From Lampris incognitus (lineage: Eukaryota > Chordata > Actinopteri > Lampriformes > Lampridae), in NCBI RefSeq assembly GCF_029633865.1, contig NC_079216.1, forward strand, positions 24,316,136 to 24,380,135: a DNA stretch of 64,000 nt, read 5' to 3'. The position numbers were made by a program, and so were the translations under genes. Positions 23,314 through 34,596 of the stretch are shown here, one piece after another. How positions within the stretch are numbered: the first letter of the stretch is position 1; each line of letters opens with the position of its first letter. The notes beneath the pieces are model-generated. The model had not been told where the DNA came from. It saw only the letters and a list, made by a program, of their open reading frames with translations, and made no database searches.

Positions 23314-23843
23314 AATAATGGAGGTGCGCTTTATATCAGTAATAATGGAGAGGTGCTTCATATCAGTAATAATGGAGAGGTGCTTTATATCAGTAATACT
23401 GGAGAGGTGCTTCATCAGTAATAATGGAGAGGTGCTTTTTATCAGTAATAATGGAGAGGTGCTTTATATCAGTAATAATGGACAGGTGCTTTATATCAGT
23501 AATACTGGAGAGGTGCTTCATCAGTAATAATGGAGAGGTGCTTTTTATCAGTAATAATGGAGAGGTGCTTTATATCAGCAATAATGGAGAGGTGCTTTAT
23601 ATCAGTAATACTGGAGAGGTGCTTCATCAGTAATAATGGAGAGGTGCTTTTTATCAGTTTTAATGGAGAGGTGCTTTATATCAGCAATAATGGAGAGGTG
23701 CTTTATATCAGTAATACTCGAGAGGTGCTTCATCAGTAATAATGGACAGGTGCTTTTTTATCAGTAATAATGGAGAGGTGCTTTATATCAGTAATAATGG
23801 ACAGATGCTTTATATCAGTAATAATGGAGAGGTGCTTTATATC
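23314..23843. repeat. 27-bp tandem repeat array, block 3, with 106-bp higher-order unit
   Basis: Same unit as block 1, but organised as four-monomer groups of 106 bp, one monomer in four shortened to GGTGCTTCATCAG. The group recurs at 23318, 23424, 23530 and about 23636. The block ends at ...TTTATATC where the 3' LTR of element B begins. Confidence 0.93.
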
Positions 23844-24499
23844 TGTTATGCTCGCGCACCAGAACCCGACCCGTGTGGCGAAACCCAAGACAGACACAGG
23901 ATGACTTCAAAATCCAAAAAGGTGGTTTTATTGTGGGAGGGGAATGGATGGTGCGAAAAACGTTCTGTTAGTGGGATGTGTGAATAAACTGTGTGTGGTG
24001 TCCCGTGGTTTGCGTGTATAACTATGTGTGAGTGTTTTTAGCCTATGTGTGGTGCGGTATGTAAATCACCAGGAGGTGTTGAAATAATGTGCGTGCACCT
24101 GGCAAGAAAGTCCAGTCCGTGATCCAAGAGAGGTTGTCCGAGGAAGTCCGGATCCGAGAAGTCGAGTCCGAAAGGAGGGGTCCAGGTAGAGGGACAAGGG
24201 GGGAGATCGCAGGAGAGGTCCGGGGAAAAACGTGAAGGTCGCTGGGGACGAGGGAGACGCGGAAGGAGAGTCGCAGGGTTCAGTACGTCGAAGCGCGGAG
24301 TGGTGTTCTGGGAGACTTCTTGTAGAGGGCTGCCTGATTGCCACAGGTGTGCCTGATGAATGATGGCAAACACCTGGTGGAGTGCAGCACTCGTCTCCTC
24401 AGAGCGCGAGCCGAGCGCTCGGATGTTTCCGGCACGTCCGAGCTGGGGGAGTGGCTTGAACGTGCCGGGGAGGCAGCTCGGGGCGGTGTAACCACAACA
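23844..24499 (-). repeat. Element B 3' LTR (656 bp)
   Basis: Plus-strand reading begins TGTTATGCTCGCGCACC and ends CCACAACA. A polypurine run (GGGGGGTCC on the minus strand) sits directly next to its inner edge at 24500-24508. Relative to the 5' LTR it lacks about 110 bp around 24258. The outer five bases, ATATC, are tandem-repeat sequence. Confidence 0.85.
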
Positions 24500-24511
24500 G
24501 GACCCCCCATC

Positions 24512-25643
24512 CTACGGGAGACACCGGGCGACCGTCCGATGGCGTTGGCCCGATAGAACTCCTCCAGGAGTGCGGGGTCGGCCAGGTAGGACCGGGGAAC
24601 CCAGCTGCGGTCCTCGGGCTAAGCCAACCCAGTCCACCAGGTATTGGTACCCACGCCCCCGGCGGCGTACGGTCGACATCCCAGACCATGTCACCACCTT
24701 CGAGGACCCTGGGGGGTGGAGGACCTTGGACAGGGGGAGACAGGGGGCTGGAGGCTACCGGTTTGAGGCGCGAGACATGGAAGACGGGATGGATCTTGAG
24801 TGAGGTGGGGAGATGGAGACGCACCGCTGATGGGTTGACGATGCGGTCGCTGGTGTAGGGACCGACGTAGCGGGGAGCCAGCTTCTGGTTGAGGGTAGGG
24901 AGGGGCAGGTCCCGGGCCAGGAGCCATACCCTCTGGCCAGGTCGATAAGCTGGGGCCGGCACTCTCCGCCGGGCCCGCTCTGTAGCTCGCAACATAGCGG
25001 CCCGGGCGGTCTTCCAAACGCGCCGACATCGGCGGAGATGGGCCCTCGTGGACGGGACCGCCACCTCCAACTCCTGACGGGGGAACAGAGGGGGTTGATA
25101 GCCAAGGGAACACTCGAAGAGGGACAAACCGGTAGCCGAACTCTCCATGGAGTTGAGCGAGTACTCCACCCAGGGCAGGTACTTGCTCCAGGAGGCGGGG
25201 TTGCTGATGGTAACGCAACGCAAAGCCGCCTCCAGGGCTTGATTGGCCCGCTCTGCCTGCCCATTGGTCTGGGAGTGATACCCGGAGGAGAGGCTGACCG
25301 TGGCCCCAATCCCCTTACAGAAGGCCTGCCACACCTTAGAAGTGAACTGGGGACCACGGTCAGAGACAATGTCCAGGGGAATCCCATGGGGTCGGACGAC
25401 GTGGGAGATGAGAAGGTCCACCGTCTTGGCTGCAGAGGGGAGTTTGGTGAGGGCAACAAAGTGGGCGGCCTTGGAAAACCGGTCGACAATGGTCAGAATG
25501 GTGTCATTGCCTTGGGACACGGGGAGGCCAGTTACAAAGTCCAAGGCAATGTGGGACCAAGGTCGGCCGGGGACAGGAAGGGGGCGCAGGAGACCTGCTG
25601 GAGGGCGATGGAGAGCCTTGCTGCGGGCGCAGGTGGTGCAGGC
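24512..25643 (-). pseudogene. Element B integrase core, C-terminal domain and broken chromodomain
   Basis: Reading down from 25643: a [13 protein letters not shown] segment, then [10 protein letters not shown] (first catalytic Asp), [10 protein letters not shown] (second Asp) and [14 protein letters not shown] (Glu), all present. The C-terminal part has [18 protein letters not shown] and [13 protein letters not shown]. The chromodomain ([12 protein letters not shown] near 24640) lies in another frame from the integrase because of a frameshift near 24680. Chromodomains steer chromovirus integration to chromatin marks; here the fusion is lost. Confidence 0.87.
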
Positions 25644-25844
25644 TGTTAAAGTGTGTTGTTTCCTTCTACTAATGAGACGTTACAACTCGTTTCAACCCCA
25701 CTGGACTATAAACTTTAATAACAACTTCGGCACATAAGGTTATGCATCATGCTCGGTCCGTTATTCCAGGTGCAACAACATAAACGACCCCTGTGTAAAC
25801 AAGGAACTAAACAGTTGTTCCTAACAATAGTTCCTATTGTTACA
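25644..25844 (-). repeat. Element C 3' LTR (201 bp)
   Basis: Plus-strand reading begins TGTTAAAGTGTGTTG and ends TATTGTTACA. It matches 30408-30608 except at about six positions. Confidence 0.95.
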
Positions 25845-26233
25845 TCCTTTCTCTTTTCAGTTTCTTCTTCTTTTTTTAGAACCTTTAATAAAAAAATTTA
25901 ATTGTCTATTGCTGTAAACAATAAAATACAAACAAAACTCTTTGCTACTAACAGTGTACGAATATCAACATTCAAAATATTTTTCATATTAACAATGACA
26001 TATATTTATCAGTTACTTATAGCTCCTAATGAAAATGAACATTATCAACGACTGTGTATCAAAGTGCTATGGCTTTTCTTCACAGTTTAACATAACCAAT
26101 GTTTAAATGAATACCTCAACTTGCAGATAACCAGGTGAACAAGAACACATGTACACAACATTTGTGATTCACTTTTTTTTCCTTTTTTTTTCATTCATGC
26201 CCCCCCCAAAGTCCATTAGTGCTACAGATCCAT
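25845..26233 (-). other. Element C 3' untranslated region
   Basis: AT-rich sequence between the pol stop and the 3' LTR. A polypurine stretch (minus AAAGAGAAAAGGA near 25850) precedes the LTR. No envelope-like frame is present. Confidence 0.6.
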
Positions 26234-27535
26234 TCATCTGTGTGAGGTCACAAAGTCTTTGTATCGCTGCGGCTGCACAACAGAGCGGCCTGATCTGGTG
26301 GTAACAGGGTTGGCCCTGTCACCAGTGTCCTTGGTTTTGTTTCCTGCTAAGACACTGCGAGAAGGAACACTCTCTGAATGTCCGGGTTCAACACTCTCTG
26401 GCTGACTGGGGCTGCTGATCTCCATGTCCATAGTGTCAGTGAAGATTGCCCCTGGTACATACCTGAGGTGTCTGCAATTTCTCCTGATGACACCACCCGT
26501 GTGCAGCTGGACCTCATAGGATCTCCTATCGACCGGCCTCAGCACCTTGCCCACTCTCCAGCCAGTGTGGGGTGCGAGAGGCTGAACTCTCACACATTCA
26601 CCTGGGGCAAGCGTGTCCAAGTCTTTAGCCGACCTGCCGTAGTATGCCCTCTGCCGTTGTTGGTTATTTTGTAAATCCTGTTTCACCTGCACAACTTTCG
26701 GCTGTAACAGGCTTGCCTTGGTTGGCAGTAGTGTTTTGGTACAGCGACTGAGCAGCCGCTGTGCTGGTGTGGTATCAGTACCCTGTGATGGTGTGTTGCG
26801 GTGGTCCAGAAGGGCGAGATAAGGATCCTGTCCAGCAGCCTTGGCTTTGTGCAAGAGTCTTTTTGCTGTCTTAACGGCTGACTCAGCTTTGCCGTTGCTT
26901 TGCGGGTAACCTGGTGATGAGGTTTTATGTTGAAATCCCCACAGTCGACTGAACTTCTGGAATTCTTGTGACGAATACTGTGGGCCATTGTCCGAGATTA
27001 CAATATCTGGGATACCTTGGCGGGCAAAATGAGCTTTCAGCTTCTGTATCACTGTGGTTGACTTGGTATCTGCCAGGTAATCTATTTCCCAAAAATTTGA
27101 GAAAAAATCAACAATTATGAGGTAGTCTTTGTTTTCAAACATGAACAGATCCGTGCCCACCTTTGCCCACAGCCTGCTTGGCACATCATGTGACATTAGT
27201 GTTTCTTTTTGTTGCTTAATGTCCATTGATCTGCAGATGTCACACTTTGCTATATATGATTTTATTTGGTCGTTCATGCCCTGCCAATAGACACACTCCC
27301 TAGCCCTCCGTAGGCATCCTTCCACACCCAGATGTGATGCGTGTAGGCAGCAAGTGATGTCTTTCCTCAATGCATCAGGGATGACGGCGCGCTCACTCCT
27401 GAACACTATTCCATCTTGGTGGCTTAACTCCTCTTGGAATGAGAAGTAGGGCTTGATTTCCCTTGGTGTTTTTGACTTATCGTCAGGCCATCCTTGCTGC
27501 ATAATTTTGATGAGAAGCTGCAGTGTTTCATCCTC
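26234..27535 (-). pseudogene. Element C integrase, full domain set
   Basis: Zinc domain HASHLGVEGC...CDICRSM, catalytic Asp in VGTDLFMF, Asp in VISDNGPQYSS and Glu in QSNGKAESAVKTA, then a C-terminal segment with PGECVRVQPLAPH. The frame is open from just after the in-frame TAA at 27536-27538 to the stop at 26234. Apart from that upstream stop the integrase portion itself is undamaged. Confidence 0.9.
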
Positions 27536-28087
27536 TTATGTGGCAGATCGTATATCATGTAGCCTGTCTGCTGTGATAGGTAAGTGTTGTGCCATGTTGA
27601 CAGCCTCTAGTTCTGCATCCGGTGCACTCTCAGGAAGATAAGCTCTGCTCAGAGTGTCTGCTAGCAGCATGTCTCTACCTGGCACATATACTACATCTAG
27701 ATCATACTTTTGTATGCGCAGCATCATTCCCTGCAGCCTTTTGGGTGCACTTAGTAGAGGTTTTCTCACTATTGTTTCCAAGGGCTTGTGATCACTTTGC
27801 ACCGTCACTTTTCGGCAGTATGTGTACTGGTGAAATCTTTCCATGCTAAAAACCATTGCTAAGAACTCCTTTTCTATTTGTGCATACCCACGCTCTGTTT
27901 GAGTGAGTGCTCTGCTTGCAAATGCTATTGGCTTACCCATCTGCATGAGCGCTGCGCCTAAGCCTGTGTCTGAAGCGTCACACTGCACTGTGAGTTCCTC
28001 ATCTGGGTTGTAATATTTCAGTACTGGGACCTTTGCTATAGTCTCTTTCAATTTGAGGAAAGCCTCCTCGTGCTGTGCTGTCCAGTT
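27536..28087 (-). pseudogene. Element C RNase H region
   Basis: RNase H blocks VQCDASDTGLGAALMQ, FASRALTQTERGYAQIEKE, VQSDHKPLE and MLLADTLSRAYLP. It is bounded by in-frame stops, a TGA at 28088-28090 and a TAA at 27536-27538, that separate it from RT and integrase in the same frame. Confidence 0.88.
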
Positions 28088-28804
28088 TCACTCCCTGTTT
28101 TTGTGTGTCAAATCTCTCAACACTATGCACTGGTCTGAGAGGTGGGGACAAAACTTGGCTAGATAATTTACCATACCTAGCAGCCTTTGCACTCCTTTCA
28201 CATCAGTCGGTGCCGGCATCTTCTCAACGGCAAGCACTTTCTCTGGATCCGCCCTGAGTCCATCAGCCGTCAGGCAGTGTCCAATGTATGTGGTCTCCTT
28301 TTGTCTCAGCTTGAATTTGTCTTTGTTCAGCTTGATGTTCTTTTGTCTGCATCTTTCGAGAAACAGTCTCAGTTTTCCATCATGGTCACGCTCAGCTTCC
28401 TCCTGTGTTTCCCCTTGGCCTGTGATCAGTACATCGTCAGCTATGATGTACAAGCCCGGTACACCGTCCAGCGCTTGTGTGAGCTTTCTCTGAAAGATTT
28501 CTGGGGCCGGACTTATCCCCATTGGCATCCTCAGCCACCTGTAACGTCCGAATGGAGTGGCAAATGTTGTTAAATAGCTGGACTCCTCCTCCAGCTGCAC
28601 ATGCCAGAATCCACTCTTGACATCACACACTGTGAATACTTTTGCTTTTGACAAGTACGGTAAAATGTCCTCAATGGTTGGCAGTGGGAAGTGACTGCGC
28701 TTTAGAGCTTTAGAGAGTTCAAAGGCTTGGGATCGATACACACTCTTGGTTTCCCACTTGGTTTCTGTACCACCACCATTGCACTGATCCAATCTGTACT
28801 GCAT
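28088..28804 (-). pseudogene. Element C reverse transcriptase
   Basis: RT blocks FTVCDVKSGFWHVQLEEE, TPFGRYRWLRMPMGISPAP and the catalytic box YIIADDVLITGQG. A frameshift near 28715 separates it from the protease and first RT residues (CIDPKPLN), where a few extra bases sit in a CTCT stretch. The frame ends at 28088 in a nonsense codon. Confidence 0.9.
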
Positions 28805-29349
28805 TCCACAGGTGTTATGATCCCTCTTTGCTGTAGGTCCTGTAGCTCGTCCTTCAGTGGTTTCATCATGGCGACTGGGACCCGCCTCTTTGGCAGCTGT
28901 ACTGGTTTCACTGTGCTGTCCACCTCTATTTTGTATTTTCCCTCGAGGCAGCCATCGCCAATGAACACATCAGCATACTCATCTTTAATTTGTCCCATTA
29001 TCCACTGTCCTGTTGTTGTTTCTGTTGTGACAATACTGTCTATTGTCATGACGTTTTCATATTGCCCTTTTATCAATTTCATGGCCTCACTGGCTCTCAT
29101 ACCCAGCAGAGGCACTGTACCAGCTGCATTCACCACCTGGAACTCTAAGCGATATAGCTTGTTGTTTCTCGGGTTTCTTATTTTCACTTTACATTTTCCA
29201 AGTGGTTTTAATTTGGTTTTATTGTACATTACTAGTACACTCTTCGTGTGTTCTAATTTGGCATCTGGATTCAGCAGGTTAACTGGGATGATATTGCAAC
29301 TGGCACCACAGTCTATTTGGAATTTGATCATGTCCTTGCCTAGAAGCAT
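28702..29349 (-). pseudogene. Element C protease and N-terminal RT
   Basis: Aspartic protease site FQIDCGASCNIIP, then LLGMRASEAMKLI and RT entry (KRRVPVAMMKP, STDWISAMVVVQKPSGKPR). The frame overlaps the end of gag by about ten bases in the -1 frame, the usual gypsy arrangement for making Gag-Pol by ribosomal frameshifting. No canonical slippery heptamer was obvious beyond A-rich AAGAAAAC. Confidence 0.88.
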
Positions 29350-30382
29350 GCCAGCTGAGTTTTCTTCATTTTCTCAGTTTCTTTTACATCCTCTACAGTC
29401 TCTGTATTCACATCTTTCCCTGTGTCAGTCTCTACTGCATCCACAGTTTTTGTCTCAGTTTCAGTGACACAGGTGATAATATCTTCATATTCATCACTCT
29501 CAGATTCAGTTGTTATTTTACTCACATATTTCTTTTTCCTTAGTTCCGGTTTTACTCTGCATTTTGCTGCAAAGTGGTTCTCTCTTCCACACTTTGTGCA
29601 CTTCTTCCCAAACGCTGGGCACTTTTGTTTACTTTTCTCATGCGTTTTTCCACAATATCTGCACTCCACAGTGTTGCTCGTCTGTTTCCGATACTGTGTT
29701 CCTTGCACTGCATGTACCTCTTCCACCATCGATCCCGAGATGGTTTTCACATTGTCCTTTGAGAGCTCAGCGGCTCTGCACAGCTGCAAACATGTGTCCA
29801 GTGTCAAGTTTTTCTCTCGGAGCAGTCTTTCTCTTACGATTGTGTTGTTACCTCCACACACAATCCGATCCCGAATGAGCGAGTCTCTCACTGTCCCAAA
29901 GTTGCATGTTCTTGCCAACACTCTCAGTTCCATGACATAATGGTCTATATTTTCACTGGTGCCCTGGTTTCTTGTAAAAAAAAACGATAACGTTCCACAG
30001 TCTCGTTAACGCTGGGGTCGCAGTGATCATCAAACTTCTTGATAACGTCATCTAACGTCCATGCATCCTTCGGTGTGTCGCCCAGTAATGTGTCCATAAG
30101 TTCCCTGCCGCTCTCCCCGACAAGATAGCTGAACAGTTTCACCCTCTGTTTGTCATCGGCGTCAGCCATGGCTAAATCCACATACAGAGCAAACTCGTCC
30201 CTCCAGGCCTTCCATGTCCTCGAAAGGTTGCTTGAGTCCAGACATAACGTTTGCGGTGGTTTAAGCCCATCCATGTCACACGGCAGTCTCACACTAGCAG
30301 CTAATGCTAACATATACTGAACGTTGCTTAGGAACACTAACCGCTCTCCCACTCCTAGAAACTTTTCCGCACCAAACTTCAA
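29340..30382 (-). pseudogene. Element C gag with zinc knuckle, one frameshift
   Basis: Starts at 30382 (MKFGAEKF) and reads through capsid-like sequence (WKAWRDEFALYVDLA, LLGDTPKDAWTLDDVIKKF) to a frameshift in a run of nine A (T on the minus strand) near 29985. It resumes as TRNQGTSENIDHYVMEL and ends with paired Cys/His knuckles (CRYCGKTHEKSKQKCPA and CTKCGRENHFAAKC) near 29570-29670. It stops at 29340 inside the protease frame. Gag packages element RNA into particles. Confidence 0.87.
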
Positions 30383-30407
30383 ACCGAGTCGTCCGCCGCT
30401 GCCACCA

Positions 30408-30608
30408 TGTTAAAGTGTGTTGTTTCCTTCTACTAATGAGACGTTACAACTCGTTTCAACCCCACTGGGCTATAAACTTTAATAATAACTTCGGCACGTA
30501 AGGTTATGCATCATGCTCGGTCCGTTATTCCAGGTGCAACAACATAAACGACCCCTGTGTAAACAAGGATCTAAACAATGGTTCCTAACAATAGTTCCTA
30601 TTGTTACA
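30408..30608 (-). repeat. Element C 5' LTR (201 bp)
   Basis: Same length and ends as the 3' LTR. The putative primer site follows on its low-coordinate side (about 30390-30405). Confidence 0.95.
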
Positions 30609-30613
30609 CAGGC

Positions 30614-32688
30614 AGCCACGAACTCTCTGGTGTCTGCCTCCATGGTGGGCCACCAGATACCCCAGCGGATGAAGGCCGCCGTTCGGTGGACACCGGGGTG
30701 GCAGGCAAAACGGCTGGAGTGGCCCCACTCCAGCACCTGGGGCCGGACAGAGGGAGGCACAAATAGTCGGTTCCGGGGTCCATTGCCTGGGCCCTTCTCA
30801 CCACCGATTTGATGGCCCAGGTGATGACACCCACCACCCGGGCCGGGGGAAGGATGGTGTCTGGGGCGTCAGGGGACCCCTCGGGAAACAGACGGGAGAG
30901 GGCGTCTGCCCTGACGTTCTTGGTGCCCGGGCGGTAGGTGAGGGTGAAGTCGAACCGGCTGAAGAAGAGAGCCCAGCGCGCCTGCCTGGGGTTGAGCCTC
31001 TTAGCCGTCCGCACGTAGGTCAGGTTCTTGTGATCGGACCATACGATGAACGGCTGCCCTGCTCCCTCCAGCCAGTGTCTCCACTCCTCTAGGGCGGCGT
31101 GGACAGCCAGCAACTCCCTGTTGCCGATGTCATAGTTCTTCTCCGCAGGACTGAAACGCCGGGAGAAGCCGGCGCACGGGTGGATCTTCTGGTCCTTCTC
31201 CGACCGCTGGGAGAGGACGGCTCCGATGCGTCCACCTCCACGATGAACTGCTTGGACGGGTCCGGGTGGGCGAGCACCGGAGACGTTGTGAACAGCCCCC
31301 TCAGGGCCGAGAAGGCAGCCTCTGCCTCCGAGGTCCAGGAGAAGGGGCGGAGGGTGGAGGTGAGTGCAGTGAGGGGGGCGGCCACATGGCTGAACCCCCT
31401 GATGAAGCGCCGGTAGAAGTTTGCAAACCCCAGGAAGCGCTGGAGTTGCGTCCTGTTTGTGGGCCGTGCCCACTCCACCGCTCGGGTCTTCCTGGGGTCG
31501 GTGCAGACGAGCCCCTTCTCCACGATGTGGCCAAGGAACTCCACGGAGGCGGAGTGGAACACGCACTTCTCGGCTTTCACGAAGAGCCTGTTCTCCAGCA
31601 GCCGTTGGAGGACCAGGCGGACATACTGGTGGTGTTCCTCCTCAGTCCTGGAGAACACGAGGATGTCATCCAGGTACACCACCGCGAACGTGTTCAGCAT
31701 GTCTCGGAGCACGTCGTTGACCAACGCCTGGAAGACGGCCGGGGCGTTGGTGAGGCCGAAGGGCATAACGAGGTACTCGAAATGCCCTAGGTGGGTGTTG
31801 AAGTCCGTCTTCCATTCATCCCCTTCCCGGATGCGCACCAGGTGGTACGCGCTGTGCAGGTCTAGCTTGGTGAACACCGTGGCGTGAGTGAGTGGCTCGA
31901 ACGTGGAACTCATATGGGGGAGTGGATATTTATTTTTCACCGTGATGTCATTTAACATTCGATAATCTATGCAAGGCCTCAGGCTGCCCTCCTTTGCCAC
32001 AAAAAAGAAGCCCGCTGCCACCGGGGAAGACGAGAGCCTTATGACTCCTGAGGCCAGGGACTGTGATATAATTGCGCATAGCCTCCTTCTCCGGGACGGA
32101 GAGATTATACAACCGACCGGTGGGAAGGGCGGCCCCGGGAAAGAGATCTATGGCACAATCGTAGGGACGGTGAGGGGGGAGGGAAAGTGCACTGTCCTTA
32201 CTAAATACAGGGGCTAAATCGTGATAAATGGAAGGAACACCAGTGAGATCCGTGGGAGGAGACACGGTTCTGAGGCCGCTGGACGGGGAGTGGGCGGAGC
32301 GAAGGCAGTTGGCATGACACGCAACGCTCCAACCCAAAATCCGCCCAGTAGACCACAGCGCCCCTAACACCAGGGGCGCTGTGGGGGCGTGCAAAACCAA
32401 AAAACACATAGCTTCCACGTGATTACCCGAAAGAGTGAGGGAAGCAGTGCTGTGTGTGATCTTACCAAGTGAACGACCATCTAGGGCTTGGGCTGTGAGG
32501 GGTGTGTCTAGGGGGACGAGTGGAATGCCGGCCTGCCGGGCCAGCGAGATGTCCATCAAACACTCGTCCGCCCCCGAATCCAAGAGTGCCCCAATAGACA
32601 GTGAGTCGTTACCCCAGGTGAGAGTGACCGGGAAAAGCTGGTTGTGCTCCTTCTTGGGCTGGGGCTGAGGAAGGGTCGTCAGGCTCAC
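30614..32688 (-). pseudogene. Element B protease, RT, RNase H and start of integrase
   Basis: Protease at 32688 downward (GALLDSGADECLMDISLA). RT from 32021 ([48 protein letters not shown] and YLDDILVFS). RNase H (FIVEVDASE; later [39 protein letters not shown]). The frame shifts near 32020 and again near 31230, then the integrase zinc domain is cut by element C at 30609-30613. It belongs to the same broad chromovirus group as sushi-ichi-type elements. Confidence 0.87.
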
Positions 32689-33821
32689 TAGGACACCCCT
32701 CGCTAGTGAGCCGGGTCTTTTGGGCGGGTCGGGCAGGCCTTGATGGAGTGGCCCGACCTCCCGCAGTAGAGGCGGTCACGCATCCTCTGCTCCCTAACCT
32801 CCAGCGGGAGCCGTGACCGACCCAACTGCATGGGCTCCTCCTCCGGCCTGGATCCAGAAGCCACCCAGGGTTGCGAGGGGGAGTGTGAGGGTGGAGAGAG
32901 CCCACGGGACGCTGACCCAGGGAAGGCACCGGTAGAATGGACGGGGGTTGGTCTATGGGAGGGGCCAGTGCGCGGGGCGCGTTCCTAGCACCGCTCCCGC
33001 AGCCGTTGTCCATCAGGAGGGCGAGGGTGACGAGCTCGTTGAAGGAGGCAGGGCGGTCCCGAACGATGAGATCTTTGATGGGCTCGCTCAGCCCCCTCCT
33101 GTACGCGCTCTTGAGCGCAGTGTCATCCCACCCACTGTCTGCCGCGAGTATTCTCACCGCCAAGGAATAATCTGCCACCGACCTGGCTCTCTGCTGGATG
33201 GAATGGAGGCGGCTGGCAGCGTCCTGCCCATCAGCTGGGTGGTTGAACACCAGATTGAACTCGCGGCGGAAGGCACCATAGTCCGAGGCAAGCCGCTCGG
33301 TATGGCCAACTGCCGCTATGGCCCAGCTGAGGGCTTTGCCGGTGAGGAGGGACATAACAAGGGCTACCTTGGTCTCTCCTGTCCTATACCTGGCTGGCTG
33401 GAGTTTGAACAGGAGCTCACACTGACCAAGGAAACCCCTGCACAGCTCGAACTCCCCACCGAAGGCCTTGGGGGCAGGGAAGGTTAGGCTGGCACCGGGG
33501 GTGCAGTGGGGGTTGACTCGGGGGGGGGGAATGTCGGGACCAGGAACGGGGAAACCGGAGGCCGAGACCAGAGCAAGGGTGGTCGCTCATCCTGGGGACC
33601 GCTGTTGAAAGAGCAGCGATCTGCGCGGAGAGGGCGTCTAACGCGCTCGTCGCGGCCTGGGAGCCGGACTGAAGATGCCTGATCTCTCCGGTGACATGGG
33701 TGAAGGCAGTAGTAAGCTCTGAGTGGAGAGAGGCAAGTTGGCAGCTGTGACTTGTTACTATTGCCTCTAGGGGGACGGGGCTCACAGGGACCGTCTGCTC
33801 CTTGGGTTTGCCTGGGTCCAT
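32609..33821 (-). pseudogene. Element B gag
   Basis: Begins MDPGKPKEQ at 33821, directly after the 5' LTR, with a coiled-coil-like stretch (SQLASLHSELTTAF and similar). A frameshift in a C/G run near 33522 moves the capsid part to another frame: FELCRGFLGQCELLF, then LTGKALSWAIAAVG, YGAFRREFNLVFNHP and YRRGLSEPIKDLIV. The zinc knuckle ([14 protein letters not shown] near 32745) lacks its first Cys. This is the gag type from which vertebrate PEG10/RTL genes derive; this copy is decayed. Confidence 0.85.
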
Positions 33822-33837
33822 AATGGCTCCGACGTTC

Positions 33838-34596
33838 TGTTATGCTCGTGCACGAGAACCCGACCCGTGTGGCGAAACCCAAGACAGACAGACACAGGAT
33901 GACTTCAAAATCCAAAAAAGTGGTTTTATTGTGGGAGGGGAATGGATGGTGCGAAAAACGTTCTGTTAGTGGGATGTGTGAATAAACTATGTGTGGTGTC
34001 CCGTGGTTTGCGTGTATAACTATGTGTGAGTGTTCTTAGCCTGTGTGTGGTGCGGTATACAAGTCATCAGGAGGTGTTGAAATAATGTGCGTGCACCTGG
34101 CAAGAAAGTCCAGTCCGTGATCCAAGAGGGGTTGTCCGAGGAAGTCCGGGCCCGAGATCCGGGAAGTCGAGTCCGAAAGGAGGGGTCCAGGTAGAGGGAC
34201 AAGGGGGGAGATCACAGGAGAGGTCCGGGGGAAAACGTGAAGGTCGCTGGGGACGAGGGAGACGCGGGGAGCTGTGGAAGTCGCGGAGGGAGAGTCTTGG
34301 GAGAAAACAGAGACACGAAGATAAGACACTTGGGAATAAACAGAATGCAAGAAACGCTGGAGGGCTTGTCAGAACTTTACCGCAGGGTTCAGTACGTCGA
34401 AGCACGAAGTAGTGTTCTGGGGGACTTCTTGTAGAGGGCTGCCTGATTGCCACAGGTGTGCCTGATGGATGATGGCAAACACCTGGTGCAGTGCAGCTCT
34501 CGTCTCCTCAGAGCGCGAGCCGAGCGCTCGGATGTTTCCGGCACGTCCGAGCTGGGGGAGTGGCTTGAACGTGCCGGGGAGGCAGCTCGGGGCGGT
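33838..34596 (-). repeat. Element B 5' LTR, outer end truncated
   Basis: Aligns with 23844-24487 but contains about 110 extra bases around 34265-34380. It stops at GGGGCGGT (34596), 12 bases short of the 3' LTR end, where element A gag sequence begins. Confidence 0.85.

Larger units (their letters stand above)
25644..30608 (-). mobile_element. Element C: complete Mag-like Ty3/gypsy nested in element B
   Basis: Two 201-bp LTRs (25644-25844, 30408-30608) differ at six sites by my reading. They are flanked by CAGGC on both sides (25639-25643, 30609-30613), a perfect 5-bp target duplication in element B. Inside the 5' LTR the minus strand reads TGGTGGCAGCGGCGG; TGGCAGCG resembles the complement of a serine tRNA 3' end, the primer I associate with the Mag lineage. 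Order: gag with zinc knuckle, protease in the -1 frame, RT, RNase H, integrase. Two frameshifts and two in-frame stops make it non-autonomous. Confidence 0.93.
23844..34596 (-). mobile_element. Element B: chromovirus-type Ty3/gypsy, two LTRs, split by nested element C
   Basis: Minus-strand gag, protease, RT, RNase H, integrase and chromodomain lie between related LTRs at 23844-24499 and 33838-34596. Gag begins 16 bases after the 5' LTR without a clear tRNA-type TGG primer site, which would suit the self-priming reported for Tf1/sushi-like chromoviruses. Element C (25644-30608) interrupts the integrase zinc-binding region. The outer end of the 5' LTR lacks the last 12 bases present in the 3' copy (GTAACCACAACA) and abuts element A, so that edge is a deletion junction. 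Confidence 0.88.

Noticed and set aside
24338..25737. Long plus-strand frames opposite element B integrase (e.g. 25038-25649)
   Set aside because: GC-rich antisense shadows; the minus strand carries the integrase catalytic motifs.
29340..29360. A canonical slippery heptamer for the -1 frameshift in element C
   Set aside because: The gag and protease frames overlap in the right way, but the site (AAGAAAAC) is not a standard X XXY YYZ heptamer, so no regulatory site is claimed.
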